From assembly GCA_028571685.1 (NCBI GenBank), contig CM053158.1:51444501-51508500 (forward strand): DNA of 64,000 nt, in the 5' to 3' direction. Positions 41,554 through 52,197 of this stretch are shown in pieces; position 1 is the stretch's first letter; the number at the start of each line of letters is the position of its first letter. The notes under the pieces are model-generated. The model worked only from the letters and a program-made list of their open reading frames with translations. It had not been told where the DNA came from and searched no databases. The translations under genes and the position numbers were made by a program. Source of the DNA: Heterohyrax brucei (Eukaryota > Chordata > Mammalia > Hyracoidea > Procaviidae).

Positions 41554-41680
41554 TTCCATTATCATGTGATGCTATAACCGAAACACCACAAATGCGTAGC
41601 TGTAACAGTCATTTCTTTTCTACGAGGCTAGAAGCCCGAATTCTCATTTAGGGTGCCACTTTCAGAGGAAGATTTCATCG
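41554..41680 (-). mobile_element. MaLR-type LTR fragment, antisense
   Basis: GTGATGCTATAACCGAAACA, CTACGAGGCTAGAAGCCCGA and ATTTAGGGTGCCACTTTCAG correspond to the left part of the LTR at 20488. Cut off by the next SINE. Confidence 0.72.
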
Positions 41681-41768
41681 AGTTTCCAAGGAGCACCTGG
41701 TAGATCTGAACTGCCAATTTTTTGGTTTAGCAGCCATAGCTGTTAAACATTAAGCTGCCAGATCATCC
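41681..41768 (-). mobile_element. AfroSINE, head half only
   Basis: Antisense: GTTTCCAAGGAGCACCTGGT then TTTTTGGTTTAGCAGCC. Confidence 0.82.
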
Positions 41769-41779
41769 AACAAACAAAT

Positions 41780-41985
41780 AGCTGGCATTTATTGAGAGAA
41801 TGCTTTGAGCTAGATGCTATATTAAGTCAGTTATGTTCATTACTTGCTTCAACTGCACAAACACCTTCATTCAGCAAATACTTTTTCAGCATCTACCACA
41901 TTTCAGGCACGGTTCTAGTCACTGGGAAAATGGTAACAGTTAACAAAGACCAAAACCTCCGCCCTCCAGGGGCCTACATTATATA
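41780..41985 (-). repeat. L2 3' end, antisense
   Basis: CAGCATCTACCACATTTCAG, GGCACGGTTCTAGTCACTGG and CAGGGGCCTACATTATATAA match the antisense L2 3' end. Confidence 0.7.
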
Positions 41986-42095
41986 ACTGAGGAAACTGAG
42001 GCTGAGAGAGACTGAGTGACTTTCTCAAAGTCACAGAGGTTGAATGTGGCAAAGTTGAGATTTGAATTTAGGTAGTCTGACTCCAAAGCCAAGAG
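41986..42095 (-). repeat. MIR, antisense
   Basis: AACTGAGGAAACTGAGGCTG, CTCAAAGTCACAGAGGTTGA and TAGTCTGACTCCAAAGCC: clear antisense MIR core directly after the L2 piece. Confidence 0.8.
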
Positions 42096-42182
42096 TGGTT
42101 GATGACAGGAAAATGTTCATTTGGTTCTAAGGGGAAGAATTTATATTTTTGTGGGTTGAGATAGTAGCTGAAATTCAACCAC

Positions 42183-45100
42183 AACTGTTGTTAGGTGCTG
42201 TCACATTCATTCAACTTATAGTGACCCTCTGTATGACAGAATGAAACACTGACTGCTCCTGTACCATGCTCACAATTGTTGTTATGCTTGAGCCCACGTT
42301 ACAGCCACTGGGTCAGCCCATCTCCTTGAGGGTCTTCTTATTTTCCTCTGACTCCCTACTTTATCAAGCATGATATTCTTCTCCAGGGACTTCATCCCTC
42401 CCTAAAACATGTCCAAAGAAGGTAAGATGTAGTCTCACCATCCTTGCTTCTAAGGAGCACTGTAGTTGTACTTCTTCCAGGACTGATTTGTTCATTCTTT
42501 TGGCATTCCCTGGTATATTCAGTATTCTTCACCAATACCACAGTTCAAGGGCATCGGTTCTTCTTCAGTGTTCCTTATTCATTGTCCACCTTTCACTTGC
42601 ATATGATGTGATTGAAAATACCACGGCTTGGGTCAGGCATACCTTAGTTTACAAAATGAAATCTTTGTTTTTCAACACTTTAAAGAGGTATTTTGTAGGA
42701 GATTTGCCTAATATAAAGCATCTTCTGATTTGTTCACTTCCATTAGTGTCGATTGTTGATCCAAGTAAAATGCAATCCTTAGCAACTTAAATCTTTTCTC
42801 TATTTGTCATGATGCTGCTTATTGGCCAATTGTGAGAATTTTTGTTTTCTTTCTATTAAGGTTCATCCATACTGAAGGCTATGGTTTTTGATTTTCCTTA
42901 GTAAGTGCTTCAAGTCCTCCTAACTGTGAACAAGCAAGGTTATGTTATCTGCATGACCCAGGTTGTTAAAGAGTCTTCCTCCAATCCTGATGCCCTGATC
43001 TTCTTGGTATAGTCCAGCTTCTTGGATTATCTGCTAAGCATAAATATTGAATAGGAATGGTAAAAGTGCACAATCCTGACACACACTTTTCCTGACTTTA
43101 AACCACAAAGTATACCCTGTTCTATATGAACAGCTAGCTCTTAGTCTACGTACAGGTTCCTCATGAGTACAATGAAGTGTCCTGGAATTCCCATTCTTTA
43201 CAATGTTATCCATAATTTGTTATGATCCACACAGTTCAATGCCTTTGCATAGTCGATGAAACACTGATACACATCCTTCTGGTATCCTTTCCTTTCAGCC
43301 CAGATCCACCTGACATTAGCAGTGTCATGTTCACTTCTGCATCTGGCTGGAATTTCAGGCCATTCCTTGTCAATATGGTGCTGCAGCCGCTTTTAAATGA
43401 TCTTATGCAAAAATTTACTTGTGTGTGGTATTAAACATTGTTTGGCAATTTCCACATTCAGTTGGATCACCCTTCTTGGGCATAGGCATAAACATGAGAC
43501 TCTTCCAGTTGGCTGGCCAAGTAACTAAATTTCTTGGTCTAGACTAGTAAAAATTTCCATCTCTAACTGTTTGTTGAAACATCTCAGTTTATAATCTGTC
43601 AGTTCCTAGAGCCTTGTTTTCACCAGTGCCTTTAGTGCAGCGTGGACTTTTTCCTTCAGCACCATTGGCTCCTGATCATATGCTGCCTCTTGGAATGGCT
43701 CAGCATTGGCCAACTGATTCTTCTGGGTATAATGACTCTGTGTATTCCATGCTCTTTGAGGCTTCATGTGTTGTTTAATATTCTTCCCCTACAGTACTTC
43801 ACTGTGGCGACTTGAGGCTTGAATTTTTTCTTCAGTTCTTTCAGCCTGAGAAATACAGGGCATGTTCTTCTCTTTTGGTTTTCTGTCTCCAGCAGTTTGC
43901 ATGTGTCTTTATAATACTTTGTCTTCTCAAGCTGTCCTTTGAAATATTCAGGTTTTTTAACTTCAGCATTCCTTTTGCTTTAGCTGCTCACGGCTGAACA
44001 GCAAGTTTCAGATTCTCTTCTGACACCCATTTTGTTCTTTTCTTTCTTTCTCATCTTTTTAATGACCCTTGCTTTCTTCACATATGATGTCCTTGGTGTC
44101 ACATTACAACTCACCTGGTCATCAGTGATCAGTGTTTGATGCATTCAGATCTGTTCCTGAGATGGTGGGATACACTCAAGGTCATGCTGTGAGTCTCACG
44201 ACTTGGTCTAATTTTCTTAGTTTCAACTTGAAATTGATGGTCCGATTCACAGTTGGCCCCTGGTCTTATCCTGACTGATGGTCCTGAGCTTTACCATCAT
44301 CTCTTTCCATGGATGCAATTTGATTCCTGTGTATTCCATTCGGTGAGGTCCACGTGCATAGTCACCATTTATGTTGACGAAAAACTGTATCTGCAACGAA
44401 GAAGTCATTGGTCTTGCAAAATTCTGTCACACAATGGCCAGCATCTTTTGTATCACCCAGGCTGTATTCTCCAACTGTCAATCCTTCTTCACTTCCAATT
44501 TTTGCATTTCAGTCACCAGTAATTATCAACATATCCTGATTGTATGCTCAGTAAATCTCAGACTGCCGAAGCTGGTAAAAATCTTCAGTTTCTTCACCTC
44601 TGGCTTTAGTGGTTGTCATGTAAATTTTAGTAACAGTCATATCAGCTGGCCTTCACTGTAGGCATATGGATATTATCCTGTCAATGACAGCATTGTTCTT
44701 CAGGACAGATCTTGAAATGTTCTTTTTTTATAATGGATGCAATGCCATTCCTCTTTAAGTTGTCATTCCCAGCATAGTAGACCACATGACTTAGACCACA
44801 TGGTTATCAATCCATTTCAGCTCACTAATGCCTACGATATCTATGTTTATATGTTCCATTTCATTTTTGATGATTTCTGATATTTCTACTGCCTTCCTTC
44901 GTATGGTCCATGTTGCAATTATCAATGGATGTTTGCAGCCGTTTCTTCTCATTTTGAGTTGTGCCACATCAGCAAATGAAGGTCCCATAAACCTGACTCC
45001 ATTCACATCCTTAAAGTTGACTCTACTTTGAAGAGGCAGCTCTTCCCAAGTCATCTCTTGAGTGCCTTATACCTGGGAGGCTCATTTCCCAGCACTATGT

Positions 45101-45320
45101 CAGACAATGTTCCACTGTCATTTGTAGGGTTTTTACTGGCTAATTCTTTCAGAAGTAGACAGCCCAGTCCTTCTTCCTAGTCTGTCTTAGCCTGGGAGGC
45201 CAACTGAAACCTGTCCACCATGGGCAGCCCCGCTGGTATCTGAATACCGGTGGCATAGCTTCCAGCCACATAGCAATGCACAAGCCCCTACAGCACAACA
45301 AACTGACAGACACATAGGAG
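42183..45320 (-). mobile_element. RTE LINE, near full-length, antisense, decayed
   Basis: About 3.1 kb, close to the 3.2 kb typical of RTE elements. From right to left (element 5' to 3'): a 5' region (45055-45320) that shares sequence with SINE bodies, endonuclease remnant (about 45054 to 44000), linker, RT (about 43400-42600), C-terminal blocks, and the 3' tail at 42183 (CAACTGTTGTTAGGTGCTGT). The RT active-site box near 42945 is HADN and motif A near 43245 has lost its aspartate, so it is dead. It is the best template in the window for interpreting the partial copies. Confidence 0.88.
44791..45054 (-). pseudogene. RTE endonuclease N-terminal remnant
   Basis: An 87-codon minus-strand frame has LIIATWTIRRKAVEISEIIK and IDIVGISELKWID. 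This matches the start of APE-type endonucleases of non-LTR retrotransposons: the IATWN block (asparagine changed) and the catalytic-glutamate block ISELKW (glutamate present). The frame breaks downstream. Confidence 0.85.
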
Positions 45321-45324
45321 TCAG

Positions 45325-46090
45325 CTGCAACAGGTTCAGTTAATCCCTGGTTCCCTTCTTTCAAGCCTCTGCTTTTGTGGAGAAGACTGTCTGTTGTTCA
45401 CAGAAGGCATTGCTCCAGGGCTGTCATCACACTCTGTGATGGAGCCACCACATGTGAGCACCCAGGACAACGAAGGGCAGAGAGCAAACCAGAGGGCAGT
45501 CCACTGAAGCCAAGGAGTACTGAGAAAACTTCACTAGCACTGATGCTGCGGGAGAGAACTGCACAGGAGAAGTAGGCTTCCCAGACCGCCTGCTATCATT
45601 TGTAGAAAACTAAGTCGCTGTCCCCTATGGCTTTGCAACTATTTCTGTGGTACTATTGTGACCACCCTCCTTACCCAAAGGGGGTCTTGTAGCACCTAGT
45701 AGAGTGAGACTTTCAGATTTCTGAGGAGGGTTCTAAACTAGTAGAAGTATGATACGTGTTTGGGAGAAACAAGAAACAAAACATCATCCTGCATGTTATA
45801 ATGATCTGTGAACTCAAATTTAAGTAAAATTGTAATATTCAACGTTGAAGAGATTATTTGTAAGTGAAGTTCCATTAGAAACAATGAAATCTGTACAACT
45901 AATTGGTTGCTAATTGCAGGAATTATATTGACTTGACTAAATTTAAATATATTTTTTCAGTAGAATTGGATGTCTGATCTAGTTTAATGTCATTTTGGGG
46001 GGGGTTGTTTTTTAATCAATCTTTTAATTATCCACTATGTGTCAGGTACTGAGTGAATAAAAACAATGTAGTTTGTTTGTCAGATGGAGT
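45325..46090. other. Unassigned non-coding stretch
   Basis: Lies beyond the RTE 5' end; the first 250 bp are GC-richer and may be further RTE 5' UTR or another repeat. No gene recognised. Confidence 0.35.
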
Positions 46091-46094
46091 ATCT

Positions 46095-46290
46095 GGATAG
46101 TGCAGGTGGTTAGCATTGTGGTTGCTGAGCAAAGGTTGAAAGTTCAGGTTTATTCATAGGTGCCTCAGAAGAAAGTCCTGGTGATCTGCTTCCAAAAAAA
46201 AACTCAGCCACTGAAACCCTAGAGAGCAGAGTTCAACTCTGACGTACCCGGGTTCATCATGAGTTGGAGTTAACTCAGTGACAACTGGCT
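46095..46290 (+). mobile_element. AfroSINE (long type)
   Basis: Sense: TAGTGCAGGTGGTTAGCATT, GAAGAAAGTCCTGGTGATCT, tail TCATGAGTTGGAGTTAACTC. Confidence 0.82.
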
Positions 46291-46299
46291 TTGCTTATT

Positions 46300-46550
46300 T
46301 TTATTCCTCAGAAGCAGAGCTTGGGAAAACGATTCTTATAGAAAAACATCTATTAATGTACCCAGGAGAAACTAAAAAGGGAGTAGGGCAAACAGGGCAA
46401 GGAAGCAGAAGAAGCCAAGCAAGGGTGAGGTCACAGGCAAAGTCCTAGCCTCATCCTGATCCTGCGGGGAGCTCTGGAGTATAAATTACATCTCAGAGTT
46501 TTGTTCTGACTCAAGAGAAAGAACTGGGCTTTCATAGTCCTATATTATCA
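46300..46550. repeat. LTR-like repeat, unidentified
   Basis: GTACCCAGGAGAAACTAAAA, AAGCCAAGCAAGGGTGAGGT and TAAATTACATCTCAGAG resemble an antisense retroviral LTR I cannot name. No ends are defined. Confidence 0.3.
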
Positions 46551-46649
46551 GGATACACGCTACCCAAAAGGGATATGTAGATATTTTTATTATCTGTAAA
46601 TGCTACAGTTAATGAATAAATTATATCCAAACTACATCAGCCATCAAAA

Positions 46650-47075
46650 AAATAACTGCCTTCGGCTGTGTTCTGTAGGGGACCAAGTGTATGTATATGG
46701 AGGGAAAGATTTATTTCAAGAAAATGACTCACGGAGTTGTGCAGGCTGGCAAAGTCCAACCATATGGGTCAGGTGTCAAGCTGGAGGATTCTTCTGACTC
46801 ACATGGTGGCAGGTAAGATGGCAAGCTTCTGACTCCCATCCCAAGAACCAGAGGTCAGGGAATTATGAGTCAGACGCAGGATCCAGAGAGGGCCAGCTCT
46901 GCCATAACATCTATATACATGTTGGATACAGGCCATACCCTCAAGGGAACATCTTTTTCAACTGACTGTCTCCTTATATCAGAGCACAAAGTGTAGGATG
47001 ATGACATAATATCTGCCACCAAACCACTGAAAATCATGACCTAGCTAAGTTGACATATAATGTTAACCATCACAA
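46650..47075 (-). mobile_element. ERVL (MLT2-like) LTR, antisense
   Basis: GGAAAGATTTATTTCAAGAA and TGCAGGCTGGCAAAGTCC lie at the left, GCCATACCCTCAAGGGAACA in the middle. The right end CTAAGTTGACATATAATGTT then AACCATCACA is the antisense of the TGTGATGGTTA start of ERVL-type LTRs. Confidence 0.6.
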
Positions 47076-47180
47076 GGTCTACTTTCCATTAAGTAAATAC
47101 TGAAAACAAAATCTGCAATTACAAACAGATGGACCAGAATATTAATGCAAATCTCAGAAGAAAAGCACTGGGACTGTATT

Positions 47181-47268
47181 AACCAAACCCAACCTGCTGC
47201 TACTGAGCTGATTCTGACACATGACAACCCCTTATGTTCCAGAATAGAACTGAACTCCATCCCTTCAT
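47181..47268 (-). mobile_element. AfroSINE, tail half
   Basis: Antisense: ACCAAACCCAACCTGCTGCT, GAGCTGATTCTGACACATGA, CCAGAATAGAACTGAACTCC. Confidence 0.75.
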
Positions 47269-47274
47269 GACAGC

Positions 47275-48465
47275 CAGACACTGCCAAGTGTGCCTGAGGT
47301 GGGTCATGTCTCAGACATCTCAGTCTCTGCATCTATAAATGGAAATGCTTGTCCAAGATAGTGCAGTCATTTTATCCATTAAAATTATAGTTATTTCATG
47401 ATTCCAAATTCACAGCAAAAATTTGGACCTTAAATGATTCAGTCTACAAAAAAATGTGATTTACATACAAATCTGGAAGTAAAATGTCTATATAGAGAGA
47501 AGGATACTATGTTTTACCTTCCAAAAGGTCTGCAGAAGAATACGAATACTTTTAGGTATGACTGTCATTGAGGTTTATCTATACATATATATATATGTAT
47601 AGATATATAAATTCTACCAACTAATTGTGCTATCATTGATTTAAAATAGGCTTTTACATTGTTATCTTCTGAAACCATTATCATGTTTTTTGTACATTTT
47701 TACAACTGACGTGGTCATAGTCAAAAAGAATATGCCAAGAAAAGGTCAATAGATGCTGAAGTGAGTCAATTTGCATAGACAATGAAAAAAAAAAAAAAAG
47801 AAGAAGAGCAAGAAAGCAGTTGTTTCCATGGCTTCTAATAGAAGAATAGAAAGAAATGTAGGGAAAAAAAAACCTAGTTTGCAGTGGCAAACAAAATTAA
47901 CTGGTCTATAAATATTTCATCATCTCAGTCCCATAAAAACTCATTATTTAGGGGTTATCGTTATTATGAGTAATAGTGGGTTGCTTTTTGTTTGTTTGTG
48001 GCTCTTTCTGTTGATCTTTAGGCTGTGTGTCTCTGAAATAACACCCATTAATTTCTTTTTCATTTACCTCATTCTGGTATATAGAGAATATGTATAGTCA
48101 TTCAGTAAGAAGTTAGATACTTAACTATTCAATTTAAATGTCTAAAGTACAATTTTAGAGTCAAAGAGGATGGTATATGAAGATGAAAAGTCTAAGATAA
48201 AATCACTGGGAATGCTCTCCCTGTGAAACAGAATAGTTTCTTTTAAAAATACCCTATGTTTTCCTAAGAGGTTGAGAAGTTTCTCATGTGAGGGATTATA
48301 CATCTTGGGAGGGTATAAAACACTCTCTGGTAGCTGATGGATGTGTACAGAGGAGTGCTCTTGACACAGAAATGGACATACATCTCTTTCCTTTGCCTGC
48401 CCAAGGTCTGTCCCCTTTTCCCTTGTGAATATCACCTTCATTTCCCTTAAAAGAACCACCTCTTC
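47275..48465. other. AT-rich non-coding stretch
   Basis: No gene; contains a 26 bp AT palindrome and a poly(A) run (47785-47799). The minus-strand frame of 123 codons at 48142-48513 has no recognisable domain. Confidence 0.4.
47578..47603. repeat. Perfect 26 bp palindrome
   Basis: TCTATACATATAT followed by its exact reverse complement. AT-rich palindromes of this sort arise from dinucleotide repeats and can be unstable. Confidence 0.9.
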
Positions 48466-48469
48466 TGGT

Positions 48470-48776
48470 ATGGACTGGATTGGCTCCCTACCCAAAATAC
48501 ATGGTGGAATCATAATCCCTATACTTGTGAGTGTAATCTAATTCTATAATGAAATCACTTTCCCTAACGCAATATAATCTAATGTAATCATAAATCAGTC
48601 ATTTGAGATCACTCTTGTGTTGGGTGGATCAGAAACCTAATGTTTCCTGAGTTATAAATAGAATAGATTAGACACAGAAGCAAGACAGACAATATGTGAT
48701 GACAATGACCATGAAGGTAAATACAGATCCCAATCCAGGGACTCCAAGTACTGCTGGTTAATAGAAACTGAAATAG
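48470..48776 (+). mobile_element. LTR (MLT1-like), part 1
   Basis: Begins TGGTATGGACTGGATTGGCT and continues ATACATGGTGGAATCATAAT. Interrupted by a SINE at 48777. Confidence 0.6.
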
Positions 48777-48959
48777 GAGTCTTGGTACACTTCGCTGGGA
48801 ACAAGACATTTGGGGGTTGAACCCATCAAGCAGTCCCATGAGAGAAAGAACTGGCAATCTGCTTCCATAAGTATTATAACCTAGAAAATTCTACAAGGCA
48901 GTTCTGTGACATAGCATCTCTGGGAGTCAAAAACTGACTTTAAGGCATCCAACAATAAC
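48777..48959 (+). mobile_element. AfroSINE (long type) inside an LTR
   Basis: Sense copy flanked by a perfect 14 bp duplication, AGAAACTGAAATAG, at 48763-48776 and 48960-48973. Head GAGTCTTGGTACACTTCG, tail CTCTGGGAGTCAAAAACTGA then CATCCAACAATAA. Confidence 0.9.
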
Positions 48960-49107
48960 AGAAACTGAAATAGACAAAGAACTGTCCCCAAAGCGCTGCA
49001 CCCTGAATTCAAACCTCTCACCTCCTGAACTGTGAGAAAATAAATTTCTGTTCTTTAAAGCCACCCACTAATGATGTTCTGTCACAGCAATACTAGGAAA
49101 CTAAGGC
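48960..49107 (+). mobile_element. LTR (MLT1-like), part 2
   Basis: CTCACCTCCTGAACTGTGAG, AAAATAAATTTCTGTTC (polyadenylation signal), AAAGCCACCCACTAATGATG, ending GAAACTAAGGCA. Order and ending fit an MLT1-like 3' end. Confidence 0.7.
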
Positions 49108-49122
49108 ACCTCCTTTACCCTT

Positions 49123-49260
49123 AGTCTGGAAACCCTGGTAGTATAGTGGGTTAAATGTTAACGTCTGCTGACCAAAACATCGGATCTAACAGGTGCTCCT
49201 TGGAAACTCTATGAGGCAGTTCCACTCTGACCTCTAGGGTCACTTGACTCAACGGCAGTG
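49123..49260 (+). mobile_element. AfroSINE (short type)
   Basis: Sense: CTGGAAACCCTGGTAGTATA to GACTCAACGGCAGTGG, followed by a T-rich run. Confidence 0.85.
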
Positions 49261-49294
49261 GTTTTTTTTTTTGTTTTTTTTTTTATCCTTGGTT

Positions 49295-49605
49295 TAAGTA
49301 GTCTGGAGGGGACCAATCCCATATGCATATTCTCCCGTCCAATCAGCATAGGCCATTCCTACGGCAATATGACTGGTTCAGAGATGAACACCTAATGGTC
49401 CATTGAGACTCAACCCCAGGATTTATGCTGCAACTATAGAGTGGGGGTGAACCTACCCCTTCTAGTAAATGAGAAAAAAGAGGGGTGATCCTGGAGCTTC
49501 CAGGGCCACCTTCCACAGAGGGCCTGACTTGGCAGGAGCCTAGTTCTACACGAGTTGGTAGCACTATTTGGGTCCTCAGATAAGCCTAGACATAACACCT
49601 GGTCC
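49295..49605 (+). repeat. Unidentified repeat, copy A
   Basis: Shares text with 51345-51560: GAGACTCAACCCCAGGATTT, a TATAGAGTGGGGGTGAAC block, TAGTAAATGAGAAAA, and GACTTGGCAGGAGCCTAG. I do not recognise the family; it might be an LTR or retroviral interior. Strand is given relative to copy B. Confidence 0.5.
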
Positions 49606-49611
49606 TTTCAG

Positions 49612-50272
49612 TCTGCTGTGTTGTTGGGTGTTGTTGAGTCTGTTTGGATTCAGAATGAAATACTGCCTAGTCCTGTGCCATCTTCACAGTTCTTGCTGTG
49701 TTTCACCCAACTGTCGCAGCTACTGAGTCAGCCCATCTCATGGAGGGTCTTCCTCTTTTTTGCTGACCCTCTACTTTCCCAAGTGTGATGTTCTTCTCCA
49801 AGGACTGGTCCCTTCTGATAACACGTCCAAAGTATGTGAGACAAAATCCCCTGATCCTCACTTCTAAGGAGCATACCGGCCATGCTTCTTCAAAGACAGA
49901 CGTATTCATTCTTCTGACTGTTCATATATATTCACTATTCTTTGCCAACACAGTAATTCAGAGGCATCAGTACCTTGGGCTTCTTAGTCATTGCCCAGCT
50001 TTTGCATGTATATGAGGCGATTGAAAACACCATGGCTTGGGTCAGACACATCTTAAATCTCAAAGTGACATCTTCATTTTGTAACACTTCAAAGAAGTCT
50101 TTTTGCAGCAGATTTGCCCAGCGCAATAGGTCACTTGATTTTGTGACAGTTGCTTCAGTGGACATTGACTAGGGATCCTAGAAAGCTGAAATCTTAATAA
50201 CTGCAATTTTTTCTCTGTTTATCATGAGGCTTATTGATCCAGTTTTAAGGACTTCTGCTTTCCTTAGAGGTA
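49612..50272 (-). mobile_element. RTE LINE, antisense, part 1
   Basis: 3' part of an antisense RTE: the tail is missing its last bases, then GGAGGGTCTTCCTCTTTTTT and minus-strand blocks MNTSVFEEAWPVCSLEVRI and TYFGRVIRRDQSLEKN (shortened here). Interrupted at 50273 by an LTR and continuing at 50734. Confidence 0.87.
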
Positions 50273-50733
50273 TGTCTCAATCAGCTGGTGCTGCTATAAC
50301 GAAATATGACAAGTGGATGGCTTTAAAAAGAGAACTTTTATTGTCATGCTCTGGTTAGCTGCACGTTCAAATTAATTTTACTATCAGCCAAGAGTCCAAA
50401 TTCAGTATGAGAGCATCTTGGCACAGGAACCTTAGATCCAAAAAGCATGTTCTGCTCTGGTGCTGTTTTCTTAGTGATATGAGGTTCCCAGCACTCTGCT
50501 CACTTCACTTTCCTTTCATCTCTCTTCCCTCCCTTTTATACCTCACCACAATTCAACCTTATAGATTGAGTCCTGCCTGAGCAACACACCTGCTGTCCAT
50601 TCTCCTTCACTGAAATCATAGAGGCAGCATTCACAACACATGGGGAAAAAAAGCACACACTCCTGGGACTCATGGCAGAGCCAAACTGATACACACATTT
50701 TGTGGGAGGGAGACACAAATGCGAGCCATGACA
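50273..50733 (-). mobile_element. MaLR-type solo LTR inside RTE, perfect 5 bp duplication
   Basis: 461 bp, TGTCTCAATC at the left and GAGCCATGACA at the right (TG...CA on either strand). Flanked by AGGTA at 50268-50272 and 50734-50738. Same subfamily as 24141-24599. Younger than the RTE it splits. Confidence 0.9.
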
Positions 50734-51172
50734 AGGTATAATCCATACCGAAGGCCGTGGCTGCTGATCTCCATCAGTAAGTGCTTGACTTAACAAGCAG
50801 GATTGTATCATCTGCATATCAAAGCTTGTTAATGAGTCTTCCTCCAATCTTGATGCCTTGTTCTTCTTTATGCAGCTCAACTTCTTCGATTATTTGTTCA
50901 GCATACAGGTTGAATAAGTATACTGATAGAACACAACCCTGACACACATCTTTTCTGATCTTAAACCATTCACAATCCCATTGTTTTGTTGGAGCAAGTA
51001 TTTGTTGGTCTTATGTACAGGTTCTGCACAAGCACAAGTGAGTGTTCGGGAATTCCCGTTCCTTGCAATGTTACCCCCAGTTTGTTATGATCCACACCGT
51101 CAAATGCAGACAACACTGAAGTCGGTCTGTAGAAGACATGAATTCCTTCTCTTTGCTCAGCCAGCTTAATGT
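50734..51172 (-). mobile_element. RTE LINE, antisense, part 2
   Basis: Continues the RTE: the RT active-site box is intact (YADD, minus strand, 50807-50818). The copy becomes ragged near 51172 (CCACACCGTCAAATGCAGAC), with the part beyond motif A lost. Confidence 0.87.
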
Positions 51173-51174
51173 AG

Positions 51175-51340
51175 GGTTGGTTATTTCAATTTCTGAGGAA
51201 TTCAGAATATTCTATAGAACCTTGAAAAGAATAAGAGCTCGTAGATGGCTATGGAATGGGCTACAAGAATACACAGTTGTCTAGGAATCTGTGCATAGTG
51301 GGCAAAGCTAAGAATAAATAAATAAGAAATAGTCAATAGA
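51175..51340. other. Unassigned non-coding stretch
   Basis: Nothing recognised between the RTE and the unidentified repeat. Confidence 0.35.
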
Positions 51341-51344
51341 AAAA

Positions 51345-51560
51345 AAGAATCACGGAAGCGCCTAGTTCTGAGACTCAATCCTGGATTTACGTTGGAATTA
51401 CGGAGTAGGGGGCAAACTCCCCACTTTCAGTAAATGAGAAAAGATTAACACATGAACAATGATGGCCTGGCTTGACAGGAGTCTAACTGAACCGGAGTTG
51501 CATTTGGGGAAGGGACCCAGAGGTTTCAGAAACACTCACAACGCTGGCATGTTTCACCTA
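51345..51560 (+). repeat. Unidentified repeat, copy B
   Basis: Related to 49295-49605: GAGACTCAATCCTGGATTTA, a TACGGAGTAGGGGGC block, TCAGTAAATGAGAAAAG and GGCTTGACAGGAGTCTAA. Together the two copies bracket the RTE at 49612-51172. Confidence 0.5.
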
Positions 51561-51659
51561 GGTTTTGGCCACAGACGAGGTACTTATTTTACTTTTATTA
51601 TTATCTGTACATATATGTTTTATATTCTCATGTATTTATTACAGATTTACATTTTCTGA

Positions 51660-51830
51660 GATTAAGGAACTTTCTCAAAATCACAGAGCTTATTAATGGT
51701 GTCATATTAGCACTTACTTTCTAGGGTTGTCAGGATTAAATGAGGCAAAGCACATAACGATTTAGCATCATGCCTGACATGTAGTAAGTGCTCACTAGAT
51801 GTTAGATGCTGTTATAATAATTATTATTTT
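51660..51830 (+). repeat. MIR, sense
   Basis: GAACTTTCTCAAAATCACAG, TAGGGTTGTCAGGATTAAAT, GCCTGACATGTAGTAAGTGC and TATTATTATTT-type end. Confidence 0.78.
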
Positions 51831-51837
51831 GAAATGT

Positions 51838-51915
51838 TGGGAGGATTATATAAGATAATGTATGTAAAACCCTTACCACAATTTCTGACATTTAGTAGGA
51901 GCTTATTTTAATGTT
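51838..51915 (+). repeat. MIR fragment, sense
   Basis: GAGGATTATATAAGATAATG then TTTCTGACATTTAGTAGGAG repeats the 3' half of the preceding MIR; either a second MIR or a local duplication. Confidence 0.6.
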
Positions 51916-52197
51916 TGTGATTACTGTATTATGAGAATTTATAAGAAAGCCTAGTTAACATGTATTTCTGGCCAACACTTCATCCATAGAAGCAAGGCAT
52001 TCATCACATGTATCTGTAGGCTGAGCTTTTTCTACCTGCCATTCAGGCTTTCACCATATAAGACATTTTTGTTCAAAAGGATGTAACTAAAGAGATCAGT
52101 ACACCTTTTATATTCTTTCTAGCTCTCTGTTTCCAGAATCTTCACAGCAGTACAGAATCATTTAATTTATTCCTGCATTGTCTAATGGAGAAGTCAA

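Noticed and set aside
48142-48513. 123-codon minus-strand frame
   Set aside because: No domain, no neighbouring exon signals that I can defend, and it runs into the start of an LTR.
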